From Aphanomyces cochlioides (taxonomy: Eukaryota; Oomycota; Saprolegniomycetes; Saprolegniales; Verrucalvaceae): a DNA stretch of 64,000 bases. Shown one piece after another: positions 49,224 to 58,125 of the stretch (position 1 is the first letter of the stretch; every line of letters begins with the position of its first letter). The DNA is taken from NCBI GenBank assembly GCA_019828595.1, contig JAHQRK010000016.1:1550001-1614000 (forward strand). The letters are read 5' to 3'. The notes beneath the pieces were generated by a model. That model saw nothing but the letters and a program-made list of their open reading frames with translations, searched no databases and had not been told where the DNA came from. Position numbers and translations under genes: made by a program.

Positions 49224-49371
49224 GTGAGCTGACGGCTCACTCACTTCATCTCCTGTTCAATGACCACTTTGCCATATTCTGTTTTCCAAGTTCTATTTAT
49301 ACAGTACGAGGCAAATTAGTAAGTCATTAGGGCCTTTGCTCAAAAATAAGGTTAATACAACTCATTTAACC

Positions 49372-50746
49372 CACAAAATGCATCTCGATGCCACTTTTTC
49401 TCCACTTTTGGTACCCACGTGCCACATGCATATCTCGACCCCATCGAGACACCCACTCGCCACGTCTGGCATGTTTGAAAGGTGTCATGCTCGTGTGGTG
49501 GACGACCAAGCATCAACTTGGTCCGAAATCAACACGCGAGAGTCCCAAGCATACCCCACAAAATGCATCTCGATGCCACTTTTTCTCCACTTTTGGTACC
49601 CACGTGCCACATGCATATCTCGACCCCATCGAGACACCCACTCGCCACGTCTGGCATGTTTGAAAGGTGTCATGCTCGTGTGGTGGACGACCAAGCATCA
49701 ACTTGGTCCGAAATCAACACGCGAGAGTCCCAAGCATACCCCACAAAATGCATCTCGATGCCACTTTTTCTCCACTTTTGGTACCCACGTGCCACATGCA
49801 TATCTCGACCCCATCGAGATACCCACTCGCCACGTCTGGCATGTTTGAAAGGTGTCATGCTCGTGTGGTGGACGACCAAGCACCAACTTGGTCCGAAATC
49901 AACACGCGAGAGTCCCAAGCATACCCCACAAAATGCATCTCGATGCCACTTTTTCTCCACTTTTGGTACCCACGTGCCACATGCATATCTCGACCCCATC
50001 GAGACACCCACTCGCCACGTCTGGCATGTTTGAAAGGTGTCATGCTCGTGTGGTGGACGACCAAGCATCAACTTGGTCCGAAATCAACACGCGAGAGTCC
50101 CAAGCATACCCCACAAAATGCATCTCGATGCCACTTTTTCTCCACTTTTGGTACCCACGTGCCACATGCACATCTCGACCCCATCGAGATACCCACTCGC
50201 CACGTCTGGCATGTTTGAAAGGTGTCATGCTCGTGTGGTGGACGACCAAGCATCAACTTGGTCCGAAATCAACACGCGAGAGTCCCAAGCATACCCCACA
50301 AAATGCATCTCGATGCCACTTTTTCTCCACTTTTGGTACCCACGTGCCACATGCATATCTCGACCCCATCGAGATACCCACTCGCCACGTCTGGCATGTT
50401 TGAAAGGTGTCATGCTCGTGTGGTGGACGACCAAGCACCAACTTGGTCCGAAATCAACACGCGAGAGTCCCAAGCATACCCCACAAAATGCATCTCGATG
50501 CCACTTTTTCTCCACTTTTGGTACCCACGTGCCACATGCATATCTCGACCCCATCGAGACACCCACTCGCCACGTCTGGCATGTTTGAAAGTGCTCGTGT
50601 GGTGGACGACCAAGCATCAACTTGGTCCGAAATCAACACGCGAGAGTCCCAAGCATACCCCACAAAATGCATCTCGATGCCACTTTTTCTCCACTTTTGG
50701 TACCCACGTGCCACATGCACATCTCGACCCCATCGAGATACCCACT
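49372..50746 (+). repeat. Satellite block S11
   Basis: About seven and a half monomers, starting CACAAAATGCATC after L10 and ending GAGATACCCACT before L13. Both junctions recur at S12, which is shorter by whole monomers. Confidence 0.95.
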
Positions 50747-50804
50747 TCCGAATTTGCCTCGTACCCCTCAAGTCAAGAAGTTATCAAGTGCCGCCGCGCT
50801 CAAA
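50747..50804 (+). promoter_or_regulatory. 5' leader of L13
   Basis: 58 bp between satellite and the ORF1 ATG, the longest leader seen in the window and shared with L14. LINE transcription normally starts at or near the first base and uses an internal promoter. No named promoter motif can be recognised here, and I cannot tell whether this is the true 5' end. Confidence 0.5.
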
Positions 50805-53800
50805 ATGTCCAACGCCAACAGCTGTTCCGAGCTCCGTGAGACCAACACTCACGGAGTCACCATCATTCCAGGTATTGTATCACCTCACCCACTTTCGTCG
50901 TCCAATCAGGATGGCGGAAGTGGTGTGAGTAATGTCTCTACACCTAACCCTAGGGCCGAAGTGGAGGTCGAGTTCGACCCCAACAGCGTCTCTGGAGACC
51001 AATCTGCGTCTCGCTCCCCCAGCGCTTCACCTGGTGCTCCACTCGCCGGAGTTCCAGGGGGGGTCAACCTCAGTGGGTCAGTGGTTGACCCCCAGACCAC
51101 TGTCGTTAACTTGTCTAGCGAAGCCCTCACTCAGGAGGGCGAACCACTGGGGCCTTGTGCCTGTGGTGGCTGCTTCCCTGGACTCCAATTGGAGTCGATC
51201 CCCAGTGAAGGCGGCGAGAAAACGGGGTCCATGCCAGCCCTAGAGGCTACGAGGGCCCCCCCTATGGGCACACCCTGCGGTTCTGTCTACTTCCCCCCAG
51301 GGGCCTCTTCGGAGGGGCGGGGGCGGTATCCCGATTTGGGTTCTCGCCGGAGCAATGGTGTACCCCAGTCACCGTGCTGCGGGGATGGCATGGATTCCCC
51401 TTCTACCCCTGTCACTGGGGGTCTGGCCCCGGCCTTTCTCGTGACCAATGGGACTGAGCCAGCAGCCACCAACCGCGTCGCCCCCTGTGCTGAGCCTCCT
51501 AGAACGGGAGAGGAAGAAGAAAAATCTCAAGAGGACGTGGATATGGTCTCTGGAGACGCCGAGGGGAAGGATTCTACTGAAACCGAGGCCTTAACCGACG
51601 AGGGAAATACTCAAATTCACTCGGAGGTTGATGGGTCAGGCGACATTAACGGCCAAGCGAAGTCGTGTGATACTCCTGGAGAAGTTATTCAAGAGGAACA
51701 ATCGACAAACAATGACAATGACCAGTCAAATCAAGACATTGTCGACAAATCCGTTGCTCAAGGAAATGGCGCTGTTGATCCTCCTACCGCGGCAGACAAA
51801 ATACAAGGCGATCAAGAGCAACAAAACGCTGAAAAGGCCAATCCATGGACGCAAAAGGCTCCCGGCAAGGATTCAGCTTCGTCCAAGAAAGATTCCAAGC
51901 AAGGCAATGCCCCCAAAGGCGCGAAACATCGCAACACTGGTGCTCATGCTATTGCCGATGACGATATTGCGCGATGCGAGGCCATGGCGGACGCATTCTA
52001 CAAAGACTCTGGTGACATGGACGCCTTCATTGAAAACATTTTGCTCACCCCCCAGTCCCAAGTGTACGAGCTCACAGTCAAGTTGGGCGAAGGCTACAAG
52101 GACTGGTCCGAAAAAGTCATCTGCGATCAATTTGTCAAGGAAAATCCTGGTTCGTTATGGGGCTCCAAATTTCCGAACATTTTGATCCACAAGAAGAACC
52201 CACAGACCATTGTGATCTCAAGTTACAACTTGTCTACGTGCGTGGAAATGGGAGGCACAACGTTTCGACTTGGTGGCAAAGACTTCCTGGTTCCCAAATA
52301 CTCGCGTTATGGCAACAACTACTACGTTACGTTCAACAAGGTCAGTCACCCTTCGATGGCCAAGGCAATTGTCAAGAAAATGGCTGCATTGACCAAGTCA
52401 GTGATAGCAGCATTCAACCCTACTGCTGGTCAGAACATCAAGTCGCCGCATTTGAGAGTCATTTTCAAGTCGTCTGCGCCTCCTGCAGTGCTGGTGCCAA
52501 AATCCGGCGACGCACTACGCGAAATCACCATTACGGATCCGTCGGGTCAGCCTTTTGTCGTCGTGTTTCAGCACAAGATCGCTGCTCTGAACAAGACATT
52601 GCCTCCGTCGATTGTTTCACGACGTGCAGAGGCCAAGGCTGAAAAAGCGAAGGCAAAAGCGGCCAAGGCAGCGGCAAAATCTCCTCCGTCAGGAGAAAAA
52701 GAACCTGAACATGATGGAGACGATCATGATCAAGACCCTGGAACAAATGCGGAAGGCAAGGCCGACTCAACTGAGGCATCTGAAGATGGTCAAGATGAAC
52801 AACCACAGCCAACAGCTCCTTCTCATGGCTCTGATGTCGATATGTCTGGTGACAGCGATCCCCCTAACAACAATGGACAAGACAAACAACAAGAAGATGT
52901 GGAAATGTCTACCAACGAATTGCCCGCTCTTGCTCCACCAAGTGAGCAGCCCAAGAACTCGCTGGACCTTCAATTGGTAACGGGCTACCGGTCTGGACCA
53001 GCTCCAAAACGTACTTTGCCTTCGTCCCCACGTTTGGATCCCCTGCCGACATCCAACCGTTTTCATATCCTCGAAGAAGACGACGTGGAACTCTCGTTTG
53101 AAGACTTTGCAGTGCCTCGAATTGTATTGGAAGATTCAAGTGCGCCACGCCCGAAAAAGACCAAAGGCAAAGCGAAGAAACAACGACTTAACAAGTCTGC
53201 TGCAGCCCACCTCGAATTGGCGAAGAAGATCATTCGAGACAAGAAAGTCGAAGGCAGTATCACCGAATGTCAACGCATTTTGCGAGATGATCCTCAGCTC
53301 GTTGCACATGCTATGTACGCACAAGATGAAGACCTCAGTTTGTTTCAGTCACTTGTTGCAACCAAGACTATTGAGCGCAAGATGGCTTTGTTAAAAGCTC
53401 AAGGCAAGCCTCACAACTACAAACATCACGTCAACTTCATGGCTCAATACAAGATTCACCCGTCAGAAATCTTGGAAGAATTGACCACGGACATACCAGA
53501 GATCAAGCGCATCCTCTTTGCACTTGCTACGATTGACTTATTCCTCTCAAATCGGGCCCCAGACCTCTACACAAACTCGGAGGCACTGACTGTTCTATTG
53601 AACCAAGAAGCAACAAGATTGCCTGACACCAACTGCTTGACGGACTGGTCGCTGTTTGCTTTGATCGAAAACTTCAGCGACAATCTCGAGAAGTTCACTT
53701 TGCCGGCTCCCGTCTTGTCGGCCATCTCGATGCTCAAAAGCATCACCAACAATTACCACATCGACGAGCTCTGCAGCAAAGCTCACCACTCCATGAACGC

Positions 53801-53843
53801 CGACGAAATTGATCCCCTCGATTTGGAGGACGATCAACTCTAA
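50805..53843 (+). CDS. ORF1 of L13, LINE ORF1 protein (1012 aa)
   Basis: I chose the ATG at 50805 because it lies within the LINE, with A at -3, and is conserved in L9, L11 and L14. The open frame upstream is satellite. Layout by residue: 1-240 rich in Ser, Gly and Pro with a Cys cluster PCACGGC near 149; 240-385 acidic and Gln/Asn-rich; 385-600 a conserved block with alternating hydrophobic strands and helices (for example around FYKDSGDMDAFIENILL); 606-628 a Lys/Ala-rich helix; 628-720 acidic; about 782-796 a basic stretch like a nuclear localisation signal; 800-1012 predominantly helical. ORF1 proteins of LINEs bind element RNA and act as chaperones. I infer that role here from position only. 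At 1012 aa it is much longer than typical L1 ORF1 proteins, and I recognise no RRM or CCHC knuckle. Confidence 0.88.
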   Translation: MSNANSCSELRETNTHGVTIIPGIVSPHPLSSSNQDGGSGVSNVSTPNPRAEVEVEFDPNSVSGDQSASRSPSASPGAPLAGVPGGVNLSGSVVDPQTTVVNLSSEALTQEGEPLGPCACGGCFPGLQLESIPSEGGEKTGSMPALEATRAPPMGTPCGSVYFPPGASSEGRGRYPDLGSRRSNGVPQSPCCGDGMDSPSTPVTGGLAPAFLVTNGTEPAATNRVAPCAEPPRTGEEEEKSQEDVDMVSGDAEGKDSTETEALTDEGNTQIHSEVDGSGDINGQAKSCDTPGEVIQEEQSTNNDNDQSNQDIVDKSVAQGNGAVDPPTAADKIQGDQEQQNAEKANPWTQKAPGKDSASSKKDSKQGNAPKGAKHRNTGAHAIADDDIARCEAMADAFYKDSGDMDAFIENILLTPQSQVYELTVKLGEGYKDWSEKVICDQFVKENPGSLWGSKFPNILIHKKNPQTIVISSYNLSTCVEMGGTTFRLGGKDFLVPKYSRYGNNYYVTFNKVSHPSMAKAIVKKMAALTKSVIAAFNPTAGQNIKSPHLRVIFKSSAPPAVLVPKSGDALREITITDPSGQPFVVVFQHKIAALNKTLPPSIVSRRAEAKAEKAKAKAAKAAAKSPPSGEKEPEHDGDDHDQDPGTNAEGKADSTEASEDGQDEQPQPTAPSHGSDVDMSGDSDPPNNNGQDKQQEDVEMSTNELPALAPPSEQPKNSLDLQLVTGYRSGPAPKRTLPSSPRLDPLPTSNRFHILEEDDVELSFEDFAVPRIVLEDSSAPRPKKTKGKAKKQRLNKSAAAHLELAKKIIRDKKVEGSITECQRILRDDPQLVAHAMYAQDEDLSLFQSLVATKTIERKMALLKAQGKPHNYKHHVNFMAQYKIHPSEILEELTTDIPEIKRILFALATIDLFLSNRAPDLYTNSEALTVLLNQEATRLPDTNCLTDWSLFALIENFSDNLEKFTLPAPVLSAISMLKSITNNYHIDELCSKAHHSMNADEIDPLDLEDDQL

Positions 53844-53921
53844 GGCTTCTATCCCCTGCTTCAATCCATTTCAACCTCCCCTCTGACCCCTCCATTCTAC
53901 TCATTTTCATCTGTACTCGTG
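53844..53921 (+). other. ORF1-ORF2 spacer, pyrimidine-rich and stop-free in frame
   Basis: 78 bp, strongly C/T-rich. ORF1 and ORF2 are in the same frame, and the 26 codons between the ORF1 TAA and the ORF2 ATG contain no stop. ORF2 could thus be reached by readthrough of one UAA or by reinitiation at ATG 53922. There is no evidence in the sequence for which one applies. Confidence 0.7.
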
Positions 53922-56900
53922 ATGAGTGACAACAACTTCTCCGATGTCCCAACTGAACTCGTGGACTGGGACCCACAAATCATCTCCCTCAACACCAATG
54001 GCTTCTCCAACAGTCATCGGTACATCCTCGACAAACTATCAAGTGTTCACGACGTTTCCTTTATCCAAGAAACCCGTTTCCGCACGCCAAGTCTCCACGA
54101 CCGTGTTGCGTTCCATTGGCAACGCATCACAAACCACGAAGGCTCTTTGTTCTTTGAAGAGCCTATTTACCCTGAAGTATCCACGTCGCCAGCCACTGGA
54201 GGTCTGGCTACGTTGATACATCCTCACTCTCCTTTGAAGAACGCCACTCAAGTCCCTCATGACAACCCAGTGCTTCGTGGTCGTTATCTACAAGTGCGAT
54301 GTACTCTGGGTCCACTGACAGTCGTTCTCCACAATATCTATGCGCCGGCAGCCTTCCAAGAACGAGCAAGTTACTTCGAAGAATTGCCACGCGACTTTCC
54401 TCCACATGCGCTCCACATTGTTGGAGGAGATTTCAACTGCACTCTCAACAAAGATTTGGATTCGTTGAGACCCAGTACCTCCACCATGGCCGGCACCCTT
54501 CAACTGGAACAATGGATGCACAGTTTGTCTCTGGTGGATCTGTTTCGTCGTCAAAACCCCGTGGCACGAGCCTTCACAAGTCCCACACTCACCAACCGAC
54601 TCGACTACATCTTTTGTTCGTCCACCTTGGCGGGTCTTCGTCATTGGAAGGCGACGCACATGCCACACGTTCCACAGGCTGACCACGTGGCTTGTCGTAT
54701 CATCACAAAGCGTCAAACATTGCGCCATGGCTCTGGATCATGGAAAGCTCCAACTTGGCTACTTCGTCTACCACGAGCGGCCGAGATTGTTCATGGATGT
54801 CTGGATCGATTTTTGGACAAGTCTCCAACATTCCACAATATCTCCAAGGCCTACGACATGCTGGTCAATGATATCCGCTCCCAACTCAAAGAATTCCATT
54901 CTCAACGATTGGAGAAACAACGTCTGCCGTTGAAGAAGTTAGCTGTCGAGATCGCTTCGCTTTTGCAAGTCCCCAACATGCGTCAAGATTCAGTGCTGGT
55001 GGATCGAGTGCGAGACCTTCAAAAGCAAATTCACGAGCTGCAAGATCGAGACAAGCAGTTTCGTCAAGACCAGGCGTTCCAACTTCACTTGTACAAAGCA
55101 GAGCGCTCGTCCAAGTTCCACTTCATGTCCCCTGTCCCTACCCCCTTGAAGAAGACAGTCTTCAAAGAGTTGGTGGATGTCAATGGAAATGTTGTCTCCA
55201 ATCAACAAGGCATGTCTGACGTCCTGGTCGACTACTACAAGGACTTGTTTGCAGCTCCCGAGGTGCAGCGATCTGGAGACGAAGTGTCGTCATTTCTGAC
55301 CCCATTGACTCGACACAAGCAACTGCCAGAGCAAGCCCAGAAAGAGCTGTCGGCTCCCTTGCGCGCCAACGAGTTCTATCATGCTATTCGACACAGCAGT
55401 TCGAACTCAGCGCCAGGTCCCAACGCTCTGCCATTCGAAGTCCTCAAACTTGCACCTCACAAGTGGTCGTTGGTATTGGAGCTGCTATTCACACACCAGC
55501 TCCATTCTCACCCTCGCTTGACTCCCATGCAACTTGTCAGTACGCTGGTGTTGCTGCACAAGAAAGGCCCCAAGTCACAAGCCAAGAACTATCGGCCCAT
55601 TAGCCTACTCAACACGGATGTGAAAATCCTGACGAGTATTCTGACTTATCGACTCCAGCGCCACATTCGACACATCATCCACCCGGACCAGCAAGGCTTT
55701 ATCCGTCGAAGCAATATCCAAACCAATATTGCACGACTGGATGACATGCTGCACCACATCAAACTACACAGTCCGTCCTCGATGGTGGCACTGCTTGACT
55801 TTGAGAAAGCTTTTGATCGCGTGGACCACGCGTACTTGCTCCGCGTCCTCCGTCACTATGGCTTTCCCGAAACCTTTGTTGCCATGGTTCGCGTACTGTA
55901 CTCGGGCCGCAAGTCTCGCATCTTGGTGAACGGCTTCTTGTCCAAGCCAGTTCACATCTCACGCGGTGTGTTGCAAGGTGATCCACTGTCGCCACTTCTG
56001 TTTGTGATCGCTTTGGAACCGATGTGCCAACTCCTACGGCAACACTCCAACTATGGCATCAAGTGTGGGGATCGCTACCACACTGGGAGTTACTTTGCCG
56101 ACGACTCGCAACTCTATGCGGCAAATGAGACGTGCCTCCACCGGCAGCTTGCATTGGTTCAAACCTTTTGCGACAAGTCTGGTTTCCGACTCAACGTAGA
56201 CAAGACCCAAATTCTGACCTACAGCCAGTTGAATGGGAACCTTGCCTCACTACAAGTTACTTCCGACAGTCCCGTGAAGGCTCTTGGTATCTTGGTTGCG
56301 CCCAATCTTTCTCCATTGGCACGTTTCAATTACGTGTATGAGAAGTTTGTGGCTCGCTTGTCTTTGTGGCTCTACAAGGCTCGAACCATGGCCGGAAAAG
56401 TCACTATCCTGCACAGCATATGTCTGCCTGTGTTATGGTACCAACTGGCTTTTGTCCCTGCCGACAAAGACCTGGCCAAAAAGATCGACAAGGCCATGCT
56501 TCAATTTATGCATGGTGAAGAAATCAACCCATCCTCCTCTGTCCATGGCCTCCGTTTGATCAAAAAGGAGATCCTATTCATGCCGAAGAAGTCCGGTGGC
56601 TTAGGCCTGCACCATGCACTTGCTTTATGGCAACAACACAACCGCTCTGTCATGATCAGATGCATTCAAGCCATCACCACCCCACCCCGCAAGTCTGCCA
56701 TGTCCGCCTGGATTACGCCGGGCTATACTCTCCTCGAGAAGGCTTTTCATCCATGGGGTTCCCCCCGAGATCTCCTCTTGGCAAATGGCTCTTCTGCATT
56801 CATCAGACAACTGTACAAGAATCCCAATATCACTCCAATGTGGAAAGCCTTATTGAGTAGCTGGTTTGAATCCCGCTGGACTCCGTACGGCTGTCCAAAT

Positions 56901-57977
56901 CACATCTCATCTTTGGATGTTCCCCTTTGGCACAACTCGTATCTGCCTGGACTCGAAGACCTATACGATCAGTGCTCTACATCGACGCAAGACCAAGCCA
57001 ATGTATTGGCTTCGCTTCACATCACGAAGTTGTCGCATTTGTTGACTCCGTGTCAGCGAGTTTGGCCAGCTTCGATCTTGTTCGACAAAATCAACCGTGC
57101 CTGCCGCCAAGCCAATTTTGTCCCTCCAACGAAACAATGGATCTCAATCTTGGTGACCAAGTTATCACGATTGTTTGAGATTGTTTCTGAAGAGGATGCT
57201 CCCGTGTTCCACTTGCCGACGCCAAGCTCTGAATGGATGGAATGGCACTGGATGATTCACCCTGACTCGAGTCCGATCTTGTTGGCGCTTGCGACTTCGA
57301 AATCGGCTAAGATCAGAGCTTCTCCAGCTGTCAGCTCGTCCATTCTTCCTACCAAGCATCTCAACCTGCCATCCAACTTTTACGAAGACCCCAAGCGCCT
57401 TACCCAACTTGCCGCCTTCCTCCAACCCGACCACATTCTCCCTCGATATGGAGAGTTCATTTTCAAGACCCTTCTCCGCGCCAACGCCATGCAATATCTG
57501 TTTCAGTACCAAGACCCCAAGCCGACGTGTGTCTTCTGTCGTGTCAATGAGACGTACGAGCATTTCCTGTTCTCTTGTGGATATGGTCAATCTGTTTGGT
57601 ATTCCTTCAAGACAATCCAGCGACTGCTCGAGTGTTCCTTTCCGTCGACTTGTCTGGAAATGTTCTACGAGACGCCCAAGCCGTCCGATGGATACTACAT
57701 CCGTGGCTATCTGAAGATCTGGCCGATTGTCCGAGCCTGCGTGTATTATCAAATATGGCTCCAACGTGCCGATCGCACCTTTCGACCCGACCTCACAGCG
57801 AAGAGTCCGATGGAAGTTGCCATTCATGCTGCCTCTTTGATCAAGCTACATCTACAACAGCTCCTGGTTGATCTCCCTCTCAAGAAGGGATACACCAAGG
57901 TATTCAATGTGCTCAAGCATCTATCTTCGGACCCCTGGTTACGTCAACACGCCATTCCTGACAGCGTCGTTTCATGA
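53922..57977 (+). CDS. ORF2 of L13: APE endonuclease-reverse transcriptase (1351 aa)
   Basis: A two-activity LINE enzyme. Residues about 20-260 form an apurinic-endonuclease-like domain with LNTNG (N24), QETRF (E50), HNIYAP (H137), GGDFN (D170, N172), NRLDY (D228) and ADH (D254, H255). It would nick one target strand. Residues about 480-800 are the reverse transcriptase: PGPN (498), NYRPIS (556), DFEKAFD (catalytic D626), LQGDPLSP (684) and FADD (725-728, two catalytic Asp). CX2CX7HX4C at 1203-1219 is the C-terminal zinc-knuckle-like motif typical of L1 relatives. No RNase H domain is present. I use the ATG at 53922, which is preceded by an in-frame GTG. Unusual residues are Ala in FVAMV, Thr in ILTYRL and Tyr in NYVYEKF. 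Confidence 0.95.
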   Translation: MSDNNFSDVPTELVDWDPQIISLNTNGFSNSHRYILDKLSSVHDVSFIQETRFRTPSLHDRVAFHWQRITNHEGSLFFEEPIYPEVSTSPATGGLATLIHPHSPLKNATQVPHDNPVLRGRYLQVRCTLGPLTVVLHNIYAPAAFQERASYFEELPRDFPPHALHIVGGDFNCTLNKDLDSLRPSTSTMAGTLQLEQWMHSLSLVDLFRRQNPVARAFTSPTLTNRLDYIFCSSTLAGLRHWKATHMPHVPQADHVACRIITKRQTLRHGSGSWKAPTWLLRLPRAAEIVHGCLDRFLDKSPTFHNISKAYDMLVNDIRSQLKEFHSQRLEKQRLPLKKLAVEIASLLQVPNMRQDSVLVDRVRDLQKQIHELQDRDKQFRQDQAFQLHLYKAERSSKFHFMSPVPTPLKKTVFKELVDVNGNVVSNQQGMSDVLVDYYKDLFAAPEVQRSGDEVSSFLTPLTRHKQLPEQAQKELSAPLRANEFYHAIRHSSSNSAPGPNALPFEVLKLAPHKWSLVLELLFTHQLHSHPRLTPMQLVSTLVLLHKKGPKSQAKNYRPISLLNTDVKILTSILTYRLQRHIRHIIHPDQQGFIRRSNIQTNIARLDDMLHHIKLHSPSSMVALLDFEKAFDRVDHAYLLRVLRHYGFPETFVAMVRVLYSGRKSRILVNGFLSKPVHISRGVLQGDPLSPLLFVIALEPMCQLLRQHSNYGIKCGDRYHTGSYFADDSQLYAANETCLHRQLALVQTFCDKSGFRLNVDKTQILTYSQLNGNLASLQVTSDSPVKALGILVAPNLSPLARFNYVYEKFVARLSLWLYKARTMAGKVTILHSICLPVLWYQLAFVPADKDLAKKIDKAMLQFMHGEEINPSSSVHGLRLIKKEILFMPKKSGGLGLHHALALWQQHNRSVMIRCIQAITTPPRKSAMSAWITPGYTLLEKAFHPWGSPRDLLLANGSSAFIRQLYKNPNITPMWKALLSSWFESRWTPYGCPNHISSLDVPLWHNSYLPGLEDLYDQCSTSTQDQANVLASLHITKLSHLLTPCQRVWPASILFDKINRACRQANFVPPTKQWISILVTKLSRLFEIVSEEDAPVFHLPTPSSEWMEWHWMIHPDSSPILLALATSKSAKIRASPAVSSSILPTKHLNLPSNFYEDPKRLTQLAAFLQPDHILPRYGEFIFKTLLRANAMQYLFQYQDPKPTCVFCRVNETYEHFLFSCGYGQSVWYSFKTIQRLLECSFPSTCLEMFYETPKPSDGYYIRGYLKIWPIVRACVYYQIWLQRADRTFRPDLTAKSPMEVAIHAASLIKLHLQQLLVDLPLKKGYTKVFNVLKHLSSDPWLRQHAIPDSVVS

Positions 57978-57997
57978 GTGAGCTGACGGCTCACTCA
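57975..57997 (+). promoter_or_regulatory. Hairpin over the ORF2 stop codon
   Basis: Perfect 9-bp inverted repeat: TGAGTGAGC, loop TGACG, GCTCACTCA. The first three bases are the ORF2 stop codon. The short copies (for example 906 onward) extend it to 10 bp, with TGAGTGAGCT, loop AAC and AGCTCACTCA. L3, L5 and L7 carry a weakened 6-bp version. A role in termination, RNA stability or reverse transcriptase recognition is conjecture. Confidence 0.65.
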
Positions 57998-58125
57998 CTT
58001 CATCTCCTGTTCAATGACCACTTTGCCATATTCTGTTTTCCAAGTTCTATTTATACAGTACGAGGCAAATTAGTAAGTCATTAGGGCCTTTGCTCAAAAA
58101 TAAGGTTAATACAACTCATTTAACC
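57978..58125 (+). other. 3' UTR of the LINE, no poly(A)
   Basis: 148 bp, nearly identical in every copy, which is where target-primed reverse transcription begins. It ends TTAACC with no poly(A) or simple-repeat tail. All copies share the same final base to within one C of microhomology. Confidence 0.9.
58104..58125 (+). promoter_or_regulatory. Terminal hairpin at the LINE 3' end
   Basis: GGTTAA (58104-58109), 10-nt loop, TTAACC (58120-58125): a perfect 6-bp inverted repeat whose 3' arm is the very end of the element. It is present in every copy with a 3' end. Stem-loops at the 3' end are the known reverse transcriptase recognition signal in some LINEs (for example eel UnaL2), so a similar role is plausible. 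Confidence 0.65.

Larger units (their letters stand above)
34781..49371 (+). mobile_element. LINE copy L10, 5'-truncated, split by L11, satellite and L12
   Basis: The host copy consists of 34781-34926 and 42714-49371. It has the same 5' junction and same internal split point as L8, so the two descend from one nested insertion duplicated with an offset of about 17.2 kb. The 13-bp target ACCAACCGCGTCG flanks the interruption at 34914-34926 and 42714-42726. The 3' flank starts CACAAAATGC, one C more than after L8. Confidence 0.93.
50747..58125 (+). mobile_element. LINE copy L13, full-length with both ORFs intact (reference copy)
   Basis: 7379 bp: leader 50747-50804, ORF1 50805-53843, spacer 53844-53921, ORF2 53922-57977, 3' UTR 57978-58125. 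It is the only complete copy in the window with both ORFs open and is the best candidate for an autonomous element. The architecture (ORF1, APE endonuclease, reverse transcriptase, C-terminal zinc-knuckle-like motif, no RNase H) fits the L1/Tx1 group. The 5' flank ends CCCACT and the 3' flank begins CACAAAATGC. These are different satellite positions, so no target-site duplication is left. Confidence 0.95.

Noticed and set aside
50938..50956. CCTAACCCTA, resembling telomere repeat
   Set aside because: A single occurrence inside ORF1 coding sequence, not tandemly repeated.
53919..53921. GTG as the start of ORF2
   Set aside because: The next codon is ATG, and in a eukaryote ATG is the expected initiator.
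57165..57827. 220-codon open frame on the minus strand, repeated in most long copies
   Set aside because: It lies entirely antisense to the ORF2 C-terminal region and is conserved only because the copies are nearly identical. It has no recognisable motif.
55700..57977. Possible RNase H domain after the reverse transcriptase
   Set aside because: I see no DEDD-type motif pattern. The region instead ends with CX2CX7HX4C, as in L1-type LINEs.
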